Origin: Mimachlamys varia
Taxonomy: Eukaryota > Mollusca > Bivalvia > Pectinida > Pectinidae
Direction of reading: 5' to 3'
Assembly: GCA_947623455.1 (NCBI GenBank)
Contig: OX392542.1
Span: forward strand, 9,803,625 to 9,867,624
Length of the DNA stretch: 64,000 nucleotides
The position numbers and the translations under genes were made by a program. How positions within the stretch are numbered: position 1 is the stretch's first letter; each line of letters begins with the position of its first letter. Of the stretch, positions 42,001 through 57,000 are shown one piece after another. The notes below the pieces were generated by a model that was not told where the DNA came from, made no database searches, and saw nothing but the letters and a program-made list of their open reading frames with translations.

Positions 42001-45000
42001 AATCTTCACGAGTGAACAGAGAGGATAGAGTTGTTGCCACATATTGTTGTAACCATGGAAACACACATATTGTCACATACATTTAACAGAGCAGGCTTGA
42101 GCTGTAACCATGGTGACACACATTGTTTTTTTATATATGTACACACCACTAAAATGTATATAACTATTTCATAGTGTATCTTTTACAAAATTGATTTTAC
42201 AAATGTTCTTATTAATAAATTCTTTGTATGAATTTGAAGCTGAAAAAGCCACAATAAGGAGTCAGAACAGATGACTCATATGATCAAAGCGTTTATTTTT
42301 GTTGACCAGGGAAAACAAAATGCAACATAATTTTGCAGATCAGTAAAATCTAAATCTAGAAATCAGTACCTTCTATATAAAATTTATAGATTTTAAAATT
42401 GTACAAATAAGACATTTCAATGCATTGTAAGTGGCAATTGCTTATAAATTTATTCAGTGTTAAGATTGAACATTGGCTAAAGCAAATTTGAAAATGTAAC
42501 TACAGCAAATTTCAAAGTGTACTTACTCAATTCTAATCACTCCCTTGAGATAAATTTGTTCAAGTTTGCCTAAAAAATTGTGAAATAAAACAATTAATCT
42601 GATGTCACTATCGAAGCATCATGTCATACATAAATTTTATCAATAACGTATTTCAAACAGAGGATTTACGAACTGAACACATAGAAAAGAACACCAATAT
42701 GATATCCGTCATTCAAAGTTTTCAGCACAGATATGAAGATTTCTAAATCTTTCTCATTATTATTTATTATCTTTTTAAACAAGCTTTTATCAGCATTATA
42801 AGGGAACAAATTTAAGGTAATTACATGTACTGTTCATATGTTACATTATAATAATTCATTTGTGATCTCATAATAGCTAATGCAGAACAAAAGTTTTAAG
42901 ATAATGCGTGATGGGCCAAAGACAGACTATAACTTGAGAATAAATCCCCTTGCCCTCTCAAATTAACGATAGTGTTGTAACTTTATTTTGGTAATCAGTC
43001 CCATTTTCAACCTATAAATACACAATTGGTCACTGAACGGTTCTGGGCTCCTCCAGAAAGAATCTATCCAAATCCTACGACTCGTGGTACTCAATGGACC
43101 ACCCACAGAATTTAATAATAATTTGCATTGAAGTAATAAACAATTCAAGCAAGAAACCAAATAGGGTTTGAACGGCTTTTTTTAATTTTCATGCCGGGTT
43201 CCATGGTCAAAATGGATGTAACCGATTTGCATTCATACCAGGATGAAAATTGAAACAATTCTGTTCATGATCAAATTTACACATTTTTACTATTGAACAA
43301 TTGTTTAATTCAACTTCTTATTTCTTAAACAACTGATTTATCAACTGCGTTTGTTATTGCACCATTATTCAAACAAAAAAGGTGGAACGGCTATAATTTG
43401 AGTAAAATTGATGCCAATAATTTACCGTAGTCATTTGAGCATTTGATGCAGGGGCGTTCTCCATACTATCCCAGCGGAGCAACAAGACTCGCATTGACCA
43501 AGACTTATACAATACGTCATTAGTAATTGAAGTGAATGGATGTATTCACATGGTATTCATAGTCTAGTGTTTGTTATTTTCATTTGGTATATTCATATAG
43601 AGAAGAACAAATCAGAATGTAAATAAACGATCATGGTTTAAACCAGAAACATATTACTAGTGATCAACAACATATTGACATCAAATATACCCACCAAATT
43701 CATAATTGAATAACGACACGTTTAAGCCGAAGTTTTCTATTCCAATGCGGAGTTCAAAGTTGCAGGCATCCATTAGGACGTAAGTGTTGAATGACCTGCC
43801 GATAGGCCCCACCTCAATACAACAATCCACTCCTGTACAATAGTCGGGTATATAACAGGTCACAGGGCCCCGTATCCTTGGCAAAGTCATGTTCACTGGG
43901 CAGGCTATCAGAACGAAGGAATCAAATAATATTGATCAGTTCAAAAACAAAACCATAACATCAGATCTTTTATCATGCCAGCACAAAGGAAAGGGTGAAA
44001 AGTCTTGACCAAAAAGGAAAATTCTGTTTCGTTCAAGGCTAGAAGGTAGAATTATCGGGGATTCTACCACTAAGCTATAGGAAAATTCCCATTGTTGCGA
44101 AGCTACAGTGGAGTTGGCTAGAATTATTGGGTGCTGTATCACTGATCTATAGGAAAATTCCCTTTGTTGCGAAGCTACAGTGAAGTTGGCTAGAATTATT
44201 GGGCGCTGTACCACTGATCTATAGGAAAATTCCCTTTGTTGCGAAGCTACAGTGAAGTTGGCTAGAATTATTGGGCGCTGTACCACTGATCTATAGGAAA
44301 ATTCCCTTTGTTGCGAAGCTACAGTGAAGTTGGCTAGAATTATTGGGTGCTGTACCACTGATCTATAGGAAAATTCCCTTTGTTGCGAAGCTACAGTGAA
44401 GTTGGCTAGAATTATTGGGTGCTCTACCACTGAGCTGTAGGAAAATTCTCTTTAGTAAGAAGCTGCAAGGCTAAAATTATTGGTTGCTCCATCACCGAGT
44501 TTAAAGAATGTTTCCTTTATTTCGAAGCTAAAAGGATAGAATTATCGGGCACTCTACCACTGAGACAACAGTATTCCAATGTAAAATTCAAATATGTTAA
44601 AAATGTAAATGTGTTCATACCCGAGTTCCATCCATTCTCGTCTCCTATGAATCTGCCAATCTGTCGATCACATTGTGTTGTATACAAGAAAGGCAGGATT
44701 CCTAGCTCCTCCAACAGCTTAGTGGCTAGAGCTGTAGTAAGACTCTTGCCCAACTCCAAGCCCTTGTCCTGCATCCAAGTCTTCAGTGAAAAATCTGAAA
44801 CACAATATGTCAATCAGCACTCCATTATCATTCTGGTCAAATTGACTCTTCACAAATATGTGATCATTTTTCTGCAGAACATATAGACCTGATCAATTCT
44901 TTTTCGTATTTGCTAAAAAAGATTTCAATGTATTCAATGTTTTGACACTAAAGTATGTCAAAATAAACTAACTTCTCAGCCCCATTTTATAGCTTATAGT

Positions 45001-48000
45001 TTTAAGTGGTTGGTTGGCATGGTGGATAACGCAAACTTGCCAGTCACCAAGGCGATACATAATTACCTTAGTTTTCCTTGTTAATTAGAGATAGTTGCTT
45101 TATCAAATACAGTTTTTTGTATTATTGAAAGAGACACATTAGGACATTTTTTTGACTAAACATCTAGACCCAAGGCCTCTTCATTATTTAGCCAACCGAA
45201 TGTTTCAAAAAAATTGACCTATATTAAACCTTAAATCTTTAAATTTTATAAAGGTAATTCATTTTAACAACTTTGACAGAAGTTTATTTCAGCATGGTAC
45301 AGGCCAATTCTGATCAATCGAAAGACTGATGACCAAGTTCAAGGGTCATCAGGGTCAAATGTGGATTTTGGGGAATTATACCCCCAATTCATTATTTGAT
45401 TGTTTTTGTGTATTTATTTTTAGTATCTTAACCAGTTTGTTGCGTGCCAGGGAGCACCCCTTAAGTCACATACTTCTGCTGCCTGTTAGCTACTAGCTCC
45501 ATGGTTTGGGATCACTCGCTCAAGCTGGGGATCATCTCACTCCTTCTTTTAGCTAAGTGTGTTTGTGTTGTCTTTTGCTTTAATAGATCTGTTATGGCTT
45601 ATTATGTAATTTGTGTTGTAGGATTAAGTAGCAGAGCAGCCCCTAAGAATGCCAAAAAAAATTAGTTACAAAACCTGAACAAGTTACTTTAATTTGACTA
45701 AATAAATTTTGAACTTTCAATCTGTGTGTGTGTGTTGTGTATAAACTGAATAACCAGAAGGCCTAGAGTCACAGTTATTGGTCTGCTGCATGGTGAAATA
45801 GAGGAAGTATATAAAAAAAAAGTTAAAACCAAATGGACCAACATCACATCACCATATAATTGTAATAGGACAGTACCGACAAGGAGATTTTAAGGGGAGA
45901 TAATTATTTAAGGGGAGACAATCAGATAGAAGAGCATTAAACTCACCTGAAGGCAGAGGTGTGTTAAGATCACAGAGGATTTGTTGCAGTTTTGTCTGCT
46001 GGAAAATGGTCTGGGTAAAATCACAAGTTCCAGCAGAATCCGGGTCAAAGCAAATACTGATATCAAGGTCGACCAAGAACTTCTTGGCCTCGGGAAGACG
46101 TACGATACTGAAGCTGTAAAAAAGTTTTGTTTGTCATAAAATCATTTCTTTTTCTTTAAAAAGAGATTTTTCACCTTTTTTTAAAACTTAGACCTAAAAT
46201 TTTCTGTTAAGAAGATACCCATGCATTAATCAATATCTATCTATGGAATTATTTCAAACAATTTTCGTAAAATGTATATTTGTAGACATTGGTAAAACAT
46301 TCAGGTCACTTTTCCTAACATCTTTTTATCAAATGATATTTTGAGTCAAAGTAAAACACATAAATTATTATCATATACTTGAATTTTGCATACAAATGTT
46401 TCCTTGAAGGGATCAAATTTTGTTTATTTCAATATTTTCCTATCCTGCTTTTAATTTTTCAGCCATCAACTAAAAAAAGGCACATGATTTTTCAACTTTA
46501 TCTCAAAATGAAAATACATTGTATCTATTCATTTTAGTAAAATATAGCTCATATTTTTAATGTGCTTAAATTGCCATAGCTGTTGATAGGTCGTTACAAA
46601 AATATAACCAACCCGATACAGGTCTTTCAGTATTATGTCCACTTACGTAATCTGTATGGTCTTTAACTTAATCGTTTCCAGTTTACCTGAAAAAAGAATA
46701 GAATGTCTGAATTAAAACAAAAACAAAAAATCAGCTGACCATGACTTGAAATGGCTGTACAAAAGTTTGCTTTTTGAAAATAAATTTCAAATATTCTAAA
46801 TAATTCTCTATATAAAGTCAAACCTCTTAATCTTAAAGTCTACGGGATCATGGGAACACTAATCTGATAATTTGAGTTAAGCCAGTTAGTATGTCTAGTG
46901 TGGAATTTGGCTGGGATCGACAAAATACTTCAAATTAAACAGGATCTTTTAGTTGGCGATAACAAGGTTTGACCGTTAAACTATTCTTCACAAGAAAACC
47001 CAGAATTCATTTAATCAACTATCCAATCATGCAATATGGCCACGTAAGTACCTAAGACAGATATAAAACAATTACAACGACAAAATAAAGTCAACCTAGT
47101 TATCTCAAAGTCGGCGTGACCATGTTAAAACTTCTAATTATCCGAGCATTCAAGTTAAATTAATTCAATTACATAGTATTAATTTGACAGGGACCAACAA
47201 AATACTTCGAGTTAAAGCGGGTCTTCGAGTCGGACAAGTTCGAGACAGTGAGGTTCAACTGTGGTTAAACTGAATTACCCCATTCGTAATCTATGATGGG
47301 GATGACGAAGCCGAAGTTCTCGATGCCTCCGCGAATTTCGTAGTTACATGTGTCAACAATGAGGTAGACGTTGATGGCTAGGCTGAAAAAATTGTTGGAG
47401 TACTCCAGACAACAGTCAATCCCGGAGCAGAAGTCAGGAACGGCACAAGTCATCGGGTACGACGAGATGTCAGGTAGGCTCAGGAAACTCTTACCGCAGT
47501 CTGAAGCACATTGTTATTACAAAGACGAATTAAAAGAGACGAAAAATACTTCCGACATAGATTTTAAACATTATTTTTTTCTGCTTATAATATCGGTCTG
47601 GACAAAACTAACTCTTTGACAAATGAGGGGTATTAAGTAAACCGGGTTCGAGTAAGTGGAGTTTCAGTGTACATGATCATTGAAGTAATTATTAGTGATA
47701 GTATGGACAAATTAGTTGTCAAATTTTCAAGGTCATCTTCCAACATAGATTTTAACGATTCATATAGCTCAAAAGTACATTACTTTTGCTCAGCTTATAA
47801 ACAAACATAATACTTTTAGACTTGTTCCCACTAATTAATAATAACACTTCATAACTTTACACACCGAACCAATTTTCATGAATCTTCAAAGGTTTGATTA
47901 CACTCCCTGAATTATTCCTGATAATTTTCAATAATTATTGGAATCTAAAACAGTTAAATTGCTACATTACTCTTTTTATGACTTTGCCAGGTGAGCATAT

Positions 48001-51000
48001 TACTCATTTTGAAACTGAAAAACCTTTAAAGCTAACAAAATATGGGTTATTTAGCAACTTTGATAAAAAGGATTGAACAGCGATATATGCACAAACCATC
48101 TTTCCAGCCATTTGTACTTGGCGAATAGGTGGATGACGAGCGATTACATGGAGGGTCCTTTAGTAACACATCGAGTCCCAACTGTTGCATTAGAAGGTCC
48201 AACGCTCTGTCGGTCAGCCTCTGGGTCAAGTTCTGGTGTAGATTTGCCATCCAATCTTTTACATCAAAATCTGAAAGACAAAAGAATTTAAAAAAATATT
48301 AGCATTCCATTACGTGTGTGACAATGAAGTTACCGTGGCAACCAAAATGTCTCCATAAAGTAACCTGCATGCATATGTAGACATGGTTCCTAGCGTTCCC
48401 GTGCAGCTTTATTGAAATTTGTTACCTGGTTTAGGAGGAGTTGTTTGGGCAACATTTTCCAACAAAACCTGTTATAGTGACCTGGTTACCATGGTAACCA
48501 ACATTTCTGTTAAAATAGGTTCAAGAGGAGTTGTCCCCATAAAGTTTTCCACAAGAATTTGGTTATTGTGAACTACTTACCATGGCAACCAAAGTTTCTG
48601 CAGAAAAATACTCTGCATGCACACTGCACTGTCATCGGTTTACAGGTTTCAGAATTGGTCCATAGGTTGCATAGGAGTTGTTTGGACAAATTGTTTTCCA
48701 CAGACAGCCAGACAGACTAATTACAGTATAACCCCCCCCCCCCCCCACTTTATTATGTCCTTTTACTGCTTAATCATTTATTTACTGTATTATTTCTCTA
48801 AAACTGACCTTGAACTTTAATCTATCATAGTGATTTCCGTTAATTCCTATATATGTAACTTACCCAGCAGACCTAGGGTAGCGTTGACATCACACAAAAT
48901 CTGAGGAACTTCTGTTTCCTCGAGAACTGGGACCTCAATAAAACAATCATCTACATCAGGACAGAACTTGACAGTCATGTCAATGATGAATATCTTTCTG
49001 TTTGGTGGTTTCTTCAATCGGAAACTGTTAATAAAAACAAACAAGTGTTACTAGCTCTGTAAGCTACGGATCACTGAACATAATTATTGACAAGTGTTAC
49101 TTGCTCCGGTAGATATGGATCACAGAACATAATTATTGACAAGTGTTACTTGCTCCGGTAGATACGGATCACTGAACATGATGATAGATAAGTGTTACTT
49201 GCTCTGGTAGATATGGATCACTGAACATAATGACAAATAAGTGTAACAAGATCCGTTAGATAAATCAAGGAACAATCATTTTACAAATCTGGGGTTACTT
49301 TTCAAAGAATATGTGCGAACTTGACCAAACAAACTGTTCAGCAAATCAGAGATATTCGAGTAAACCAAGTTTGAAGAATTGTCATTTTACCTATTCCCAA
49401 TATATGGTGAACCAACTTTCAAAGGAAATAGACCTTACTACACCCTAAACAAAACAGTTATATGTCATGCTTACCTAATGAAGACAACATCTGCAATATT
49501 GATTGTTTCTAATTTTCCTGTTAAAAACAAAATCTATAATTAGAATATTTCAAATACTGAAGTTCAACCAATTCAAGTTTTAAATTACACATAATAATTT
49601 TAGCATGACATAACAATTTCAAATAGAACATGTCATATTAATTTTACTTTGAAATCTTTTAAATACTAACAAGATAATTCAACGAATTACAGTCCCCCAC
49701 CGGGTTGTTATCTCGAGATCCAATAGCAATGAGTGTGAATCTCGAGATGCAATAAGGTCATGTATTTTCTTCAATGTATTGAAAGGTGAAGATGTAGTTT
49801 ACAGAGACCCGCTTCTATACAGGAACCATCCCATTCTCACTAAATACATGTACACTGTAGGTATACTCTATAAATGATCTCTATATAAAGGACACAAGTC
49901 TATGAAGGACACCTTTAGTTTTTCTATTGGGTATCCTTTATAGACAGGTTTTACTGCAATAGACATGAAATTGTAATAATAATAACAAGATGTTGTTTGT
50001 TATGCTTACATTGAATTCAACAGTACTGTATATTGATTAAATGGTGATCTGAGAAGACCACAGGTTTGTTTGTCACTGGGAATAATATAGGTCACTGTGA
50101 CCCGGTTTTGTTACGAGACACACCGCCTACCCATAGGGAACTATACTACCAAGTACAAAGTTATAATCCTTAATAGTGTAGGAGATAGAGCCCGGACAAG
50201 CTGTTACTTAAATGTAGGTCAGAGGTCAAAATATAGCAAAATAAAGGTCACAGTGACCCAGTTTTGGTACGTGATACACCGCCTTCCCACAGGGAACTAT
50301 ACTACCAAGTATAAAGTTCTAATCCTTAATAGTGTAGGAGATAGAACCTGGACAAATTTTTCTTTCTTTAATGTAGGTCAGAGGTCAAAATATAGGTCAC
50401 AGTGACCCGGTTTTGGTACGCGACACACCGCCTTCCCACGGGGAACCATACTACCAAGTATTAAGTTCTAGTGCTTTATAGTGTAGGAGATAGAGCCCGG
50501 ACAAACTTTTACTTTAATGTAGGTCAGAGGTCAAAATATAGCAAAATAAAGGTCACAGTGACCCGGTTTTGGTACGAGACACACCGCCTTCCCACAAGGA
50601 ACCATACTACCAAGTATTAAGTTCTAGTCCTTTATAGTGTAGGAGATAGAGCCCGGACAAACTTTTACTTTAATGTAGCTAGGTCAGAGGTCAAAATATA
50701 GCAAAATAAAGGTCACAGTGACCCAGTTTTGGTACGCGACACACCGCCTTCCCACAGGGAACTATACTACCAAGTATAAAGTTATAATCCTTAATAGTGT
50801 AGAAGATAGAACCTGGACAAATTTTTCTTTCTTTAATGTAGGTCAGAGGTCAAAATATAGGTCACAGTGACCCGGTTTTCGTACGCGACACACCGCCTTC
50901 CCACGGGGAACCATACTACCAAGTATTAAGTTCTAGTGCTTTATAGTGTAGGAGATAGAGCCCGGACAAGCTTTTTCTTTAATGTAGGTCAGAGGTCAAA

Positions 51001-54000
51001 ATATAGGTCACAGTGACCCGGTTTTTGTATGCGACACACCGCCTTCCCACAGGGAACCCACACACTTAGTATGAAGTTCCAGTGTCTTATAGTATGGGAG
51101 ATAGAGCCCGGACAAATAGTGTGCGGAAGGACGGACGGACGGACGGACACAACGCAAACCTATAGTCCCCCCCGGATTCCGGTGGGGGACTAATAACCCA
51201 AAGACTGAGATTAAGTTTCACTTCTGTTTTTTCAACGATACACAAAAATACTTGCCAAATTCATAATCGAGAAGTTGATATTCAAATGTTACAGTTTCGA
51301 TTCCGCCTTTGATGGTGTAGTTACACATGTCTATATCAAGGAAGAACTCGAAGGAGAGACCGGTGACTTCGGTTTCCTTGGCGCAGCAGTAGATGGCCGA
51401 GCATCTGTCCGGGATGTGACACTTGGCCATGCTCGGAAGATTTGGCATTTTCACTATTCCAAGTGGACACACTGCAATGATATATGTAGGTAGGATATTA
51501 CCGTCAAACTTGAACAAATTGAACTTGAAATTCAAACTTCTCAATGTGTCAAACTTAAGGAAGTCAAGATTTTAGCCGTTGTACATGTATGATATTTCTT
51601 TTTTTTTTTTTTTAATCTATCATTTTTGACATTTATGAGTTGAATTTTATGCTGTTCTGAAAACAATAAAAATTACAACTAATCGATCGTAGTGAAGAAT
51701 ATTCATCTCCAAGTACTGGCATGTACCTATGCCATGTGATTATTTTAAAAATTGAATATTCCGAAATGTAAATGACAAAGAAAAAATGTATCATCTTTTA
51801 AAACAGGCAGAGCCAAACCCGGTTATGAAATATCCAGCTTCTCCTTACAATTGTTCCAGCCACTGTCGGAGGAGGGAGTAAAATGGCCCCTTGTTGGGTC
51901 ACAGCCAGGTTCTTTAAAGAAATCCTCCAGTCCTAATGCTTTCAACATTATGTCTAGGGCACCTTTGCTCGCAGCCTGGCCCAGCTCATTCCTCAGATCT
52001 CTGGTGAAGTTTTTAAAGTCGAAGGCTTAAATAGAAAGAAATCCACATGGTCATTATACTAATCAACTCATTTATCCCCGGAATTCCATGGTGAACTATT
52101 CCAAATGTGTCTTCATGGGGGAATATTTACATTCTGTGTTGCCTTCGCCTAAATATTATTACTAAACCTAATTGTAGTATATATCAGACTGTACACTACA
52201 ATTTGCAATCCGCATAACATGATGTTATTTCTGACGCCACTTTGGATTACATTATATCACAGCTTTGCACTCCACCTCAAATAACATTGTATAATGGCTT
52301 TGAGTCAATAGCTCAGATGACATTGATTAAAATCAGGCTCTTCCAGTATAGAAACACGCACGGAAAAAAGTATAAGGTTTACCGACTATATCTCAAAGAA
52401 ATAACTACAGTACGTTTGGACTCACATTTAGTGATTTGTATTGTGCATGTGTATAGAAATAAGAGATAAACATGTACAGAGCCCATGTCTTGCTACTATA
52501 GAACAAAGTAGACGGACTAGAACAACTAGCAGTCGTCTGAGCATGCGTGATTATTATGCGTGATTATTTAAAAGCAGTGATTGATTGTCTTTTACATGCA
52601 TTATGTTAATGCATTAGATGTGACAGACCGACTATAGTAAATGGTCGATGATCAAATTCGCCCTCCATAAACATGTTTTTTTATAAAATATGATAAACAG
52701 AAGGAAGCAATGTAATATTGCAAAATGAAACCCTGTCTGGACAGACAAACTTTCAGCTATAATTATGTCAGCCAGGGTTTGATTCCCAAAATGGACGTGA
52801 AAAGGTATGGGGTCACCTACCCGACCATGTGGGTTTACTCCAGATAATCTGGTTTCCTCCCACAATAAGACCCCAGTCACTAACATCCGGGCCAACAAGA
52901 GTAATTAATGTAAGTTGGATAACTTGTTTCATAATTGTTATTTATTTATAGTTATACCATATATCAATTTTGTTTAGCGAGGGTCTAATTTTCGCTATGT
53001 TCGCAACAACACACCATCGTAAAAAAATAAAATATCGCGAAATTGGTTTCATTATTCAGTATAAAGATACAGTAAAAGATGAAACCATTAGGTGCAAAAT
53101 GGTAGGTAAAAGCTGTTTGATCACCTCAAAGCACAACCTGATGTAACTTTTGTGGCCCTATAACAGCATATTGTCGGTTTTCAATAAATATATGATACAA
53201 TGAAGTAGCTTGATCACCACTAAAATTGAAATAGGCTAAATATAAAACGTGTGATTTTGTACAGAAATCGCTAAATTTAGCATATGCTAAAATAATGATA
53301 CACAGTAATAAACAGTACCTCTTGTTAAGTTAGCCAAAGCCCTGGCATCACACGGAAGCTCCGCCGCCTTCAGGAGTTCTAGTGGGCTGCCATCAGGGAT
53401 ACAAAAGGACTCTCCATCCAGTGGGAAACACATTGTTAATCCCAGGTCAATCAGCAGTGAGGTTTTATCGTCATTACGAGCAAGGTTATATCTGTAGAAA
53501 TAAACATATCATCCGTCCAAGATCAATTAACAGCGAGGTTTTATCATCATTACAAGCAAGGTTATATCTGTAAAAATAAACATATAATCCGTCCCTGGTC
53601 AATCAAGCAGTGAGGTTTTATCATCATTACAAGCAAGGTTATATCTGTAAAAATAAACATATCATCTGTCCCAGGTCAATCAAGAAGTGAGGTTTTATCA
53701 TTATTACGAGCAAGATTATATCTGTAAAAATAAACATATCACCCGTCCCTGGTCAATCAAGCACTGAGGTTTTATCATCATTACAAGCAAGGTTATATCT
53801 GTAAAAATAAACATATCATCTGTCCCAGGTCAATCAAGAAGTGAGGTTTTATCATTATTACGAGCAAGATTATATCTGTAAAAATAAACATATCATCTGT
53901 CCCAGGTCAATCAAGAAGTGAGGTTTTATCATTATTACGAGCAAGATTATATCTGTAAAAATAAACATATCATCTGTCCCAGGTCAATCAAGAAGTGAGG

Positions 54001-57000
54001 TTTTATCATTATTACGAGCAAGATTATATCTGTAAAAATAAACGTATCATCTGTCCCTGGTCAATCAAGCAGCGAGGTTTTATCATCATTACGAGCAAGG
54101 TTATATATGTAAAAATAAACATATCATCTGTCCCAGGTCAATCAAGAAGTGAGGTTTTATCGTCATTACGAGCAAGGTAATATCTGTAAAAATAAACATA
54201 TCATCTGTCCCAGGTCAATCAGCAGCGAGGTTTTATCATCATTACAAGCAAGGTTATATCTGTAAAAATAAACATATCATCTGTCCCAGGTCAATCAGCA
54301 GCGAGGTTTTATCATCATTACGAGCAAGGTTATATATGTAAAAATAAACATATCATCCATCCCTGGTCAATTAACAGTGATGCTCTATCATATTTTGTCG
54401 TTAGTCAATATCATAAAGATTCCAAAATAGGCAACAAATAACCGCCGGAGAACGGGACGATTAAGACAGGTGTTTCAGACTTCAGAAAAGTAGCAAGTCT
54501 GCTTGTTTTATAATGTAATTTAAGATGAAATCCAGATTGAACAGGGTCCATATGGGACAAATTTTGTAATATGATGAAGATTATTTTCTTAACTTACGTG
54601 ATCTGGATCGGGGGCTGATCTCCGGATCCGATGTCGACTGATCCTGGTGTTCCTGTAACAGAGCGTATTTACACCTGAACAAACTGTGAAGAACCGTCTT
54701 TACACAAAAATGTTACTTTTAAAAACTGACAAACTGGTTGTTATGAATGAACAAACAGAGACAGGCCTTATATCTACAATATTTCACAAACTGTACAACA
54801 TAGACATATTGAGCCTTGACGAAGCCTTGCAATTAGGCCTGCATAATCTTTTGTAGGTCTGTCATGACTTATAACGGAAAATAATGGCACATAAAAAGGG
54901 GACAAACCAATTCTTCCGCATGAATGAACAGGCTTTAGATCATCAATACAGTGCACTCCTCTTTATACAATGATATCAACAGGAATGTGACATTAAAAGA
55001 AACATGTTTCCCACTAAATCTATTGCATTTCAAATCTCCATTACTAAATGTAAGCTATTCAATGTACATATGAAAATGTTTCAATATATAGATAACATTA
55101 TTTCAATTTAAAACCATTTTAGGGGTTATTTTTTATGTTCTATGCAACTTAATATGTACAAGTTGTATCTGAAATCATTGGAAATGACATCATATTCTGG
55201 ATATTTTATGTGATTGGTTAAAGAAACATGATATTAAGAGGAATTCACCTCAAAATACATGATATTAACAATTGAAATAAAATAACATAAGAAAAACATG
55301 ATATAAAGATTAACAGGGGTGATATTAAGTAGAGTCCACTGTACTACCGTATGTTCCAGCATAAAGTAAAACAAGAACATACCCCATTCATATGTTAACA
55401 GCTGAGTCTGGTGCCGATACGTTCCAAACTTGGCGTCCATTGTGAGGTCACATGGCTGTACCAGGAAGTGAAATGGAACATTGAGTTGTACCTCGACATC
55501 TCCTAGAGGCACAGTAAACGATAGGTCGAGGCAACACTTAATCCCAAAACAGTCGTCCGTCATCTCACAGCGAAACATGCTCTTTACACTTTCCGGCAGG
55601 TACTGTTTGGGGTCAAAGGTCACCGGACAATCTGGGGGTAAAATAAATACATCTGTGAGTCTATGTTTTCTTCATCATTGTTTTCTATTATATAACACAG
55701 GCCCTTTGTCATGAAATATAGAGGTGTAATAAAAATGATATAGCACATGTACATACACATATGTTGTTTTATTTTGTTTTACGTCCTATTAACACCCAGG
55801 GTCATTTAAGGACTTGCCAGGTTTTACAGGTGAAGGAAAGCCGGAGTACCCGGAGAAAAACCCCTGACCTACGATCAGTACCTGGCAACTGCCCCACATG
55901 AGTTTCGAACTCGCAACCCAGAGATGGGGGGCTATTGGTAGAATAGAATGTAGGTACACCTTAACCACTTGGCCACCGCGACCTCATACGAGTCATGTTA
56001 CTGTGGAAATGTGATTTATTAATTTCGTTTATCAATTTCTTATGAAATTAATAAACTCTTTCTTATGAAATTAATAAACTCTTTCTTATGAAATTAATAA
56101 ACTTGTTCAATAAATACAAATTACACAAAAATGCTTGTATATATAGAGGATCTAGCAGGAAAGTTAATTCAATATTGAATTCATTGAAAACGTTCATTTT
56201 AAATTGCATATGGAACATTCTAAATTTCGTATGAAACAAGTCTTTGGTGAATTTTATATGAAATTAATAATCAAGTTTAATAAATTCAATATTGCAGAAA
56301 CATAAGTGTTAGGTTCTATTTATTATATAGATAGAGAAACATACTAACTAATACATCTTAAATGATTTCCCTCTGTAAAGGACAACTCATTTTTCACTTC
56401 TGAGACAACTGCACGACGTCATGTACAATAATGTGACAACATTTATATTATAATGTCACAATAATTGTCACACAGTAACAAGATTCATTAGCATAGTTAT
56501 TGTATCTGTGCTGTTTTGTTGTTTATAATGCACCCTTGATATTGCATGGCAAAAGACCTGTGCAATAAATTATTATAGAATACTTGTCACAAAAAAAAAA
56601 TATTAATGGATAAAACTTGTTCTATATTGTAAATCCTCAACCTATTTTTCATTATCTGACATGTGTAGAACAGATTCAAGTGTACATTATAACACAGGTA
56701 AGAAGTTACAAGCATTATTGATATTCTGCAGTGACACAATTACGTCTTACCTTTTGGACCAGTTGCCAAAACACACTCCCCCTCAACAAAGATTTTCTGT
56801 AAAGAAAATTAAAACCAGAATGTTCAAATTGATGTAGATAGAGATACTGACAAACTCTAAGAACCACAATATTGGTAGGCCTTATACAACATTTCATACA
56901 TGACTTGAGATTAAGTACTTAATTAAGATGCATCTATGGTCTAAGCTGATTGGTCTAACACTTACACATACCAGGTACTTTCAATGAAACTTACTTAAAT

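Noticed and set aside
43936..44430. 164-codon open frame with ANFTVASQQREFSY repeats
   Set aside because: Produced by the 62-66 bp minisatellite in an intron; ends do not fit splice phases of the gene.
53492..54375. CRISPR-like regular array
   Set aside because: Units are contiguous copies with no unique spacers, and the genome is eukaryotic.
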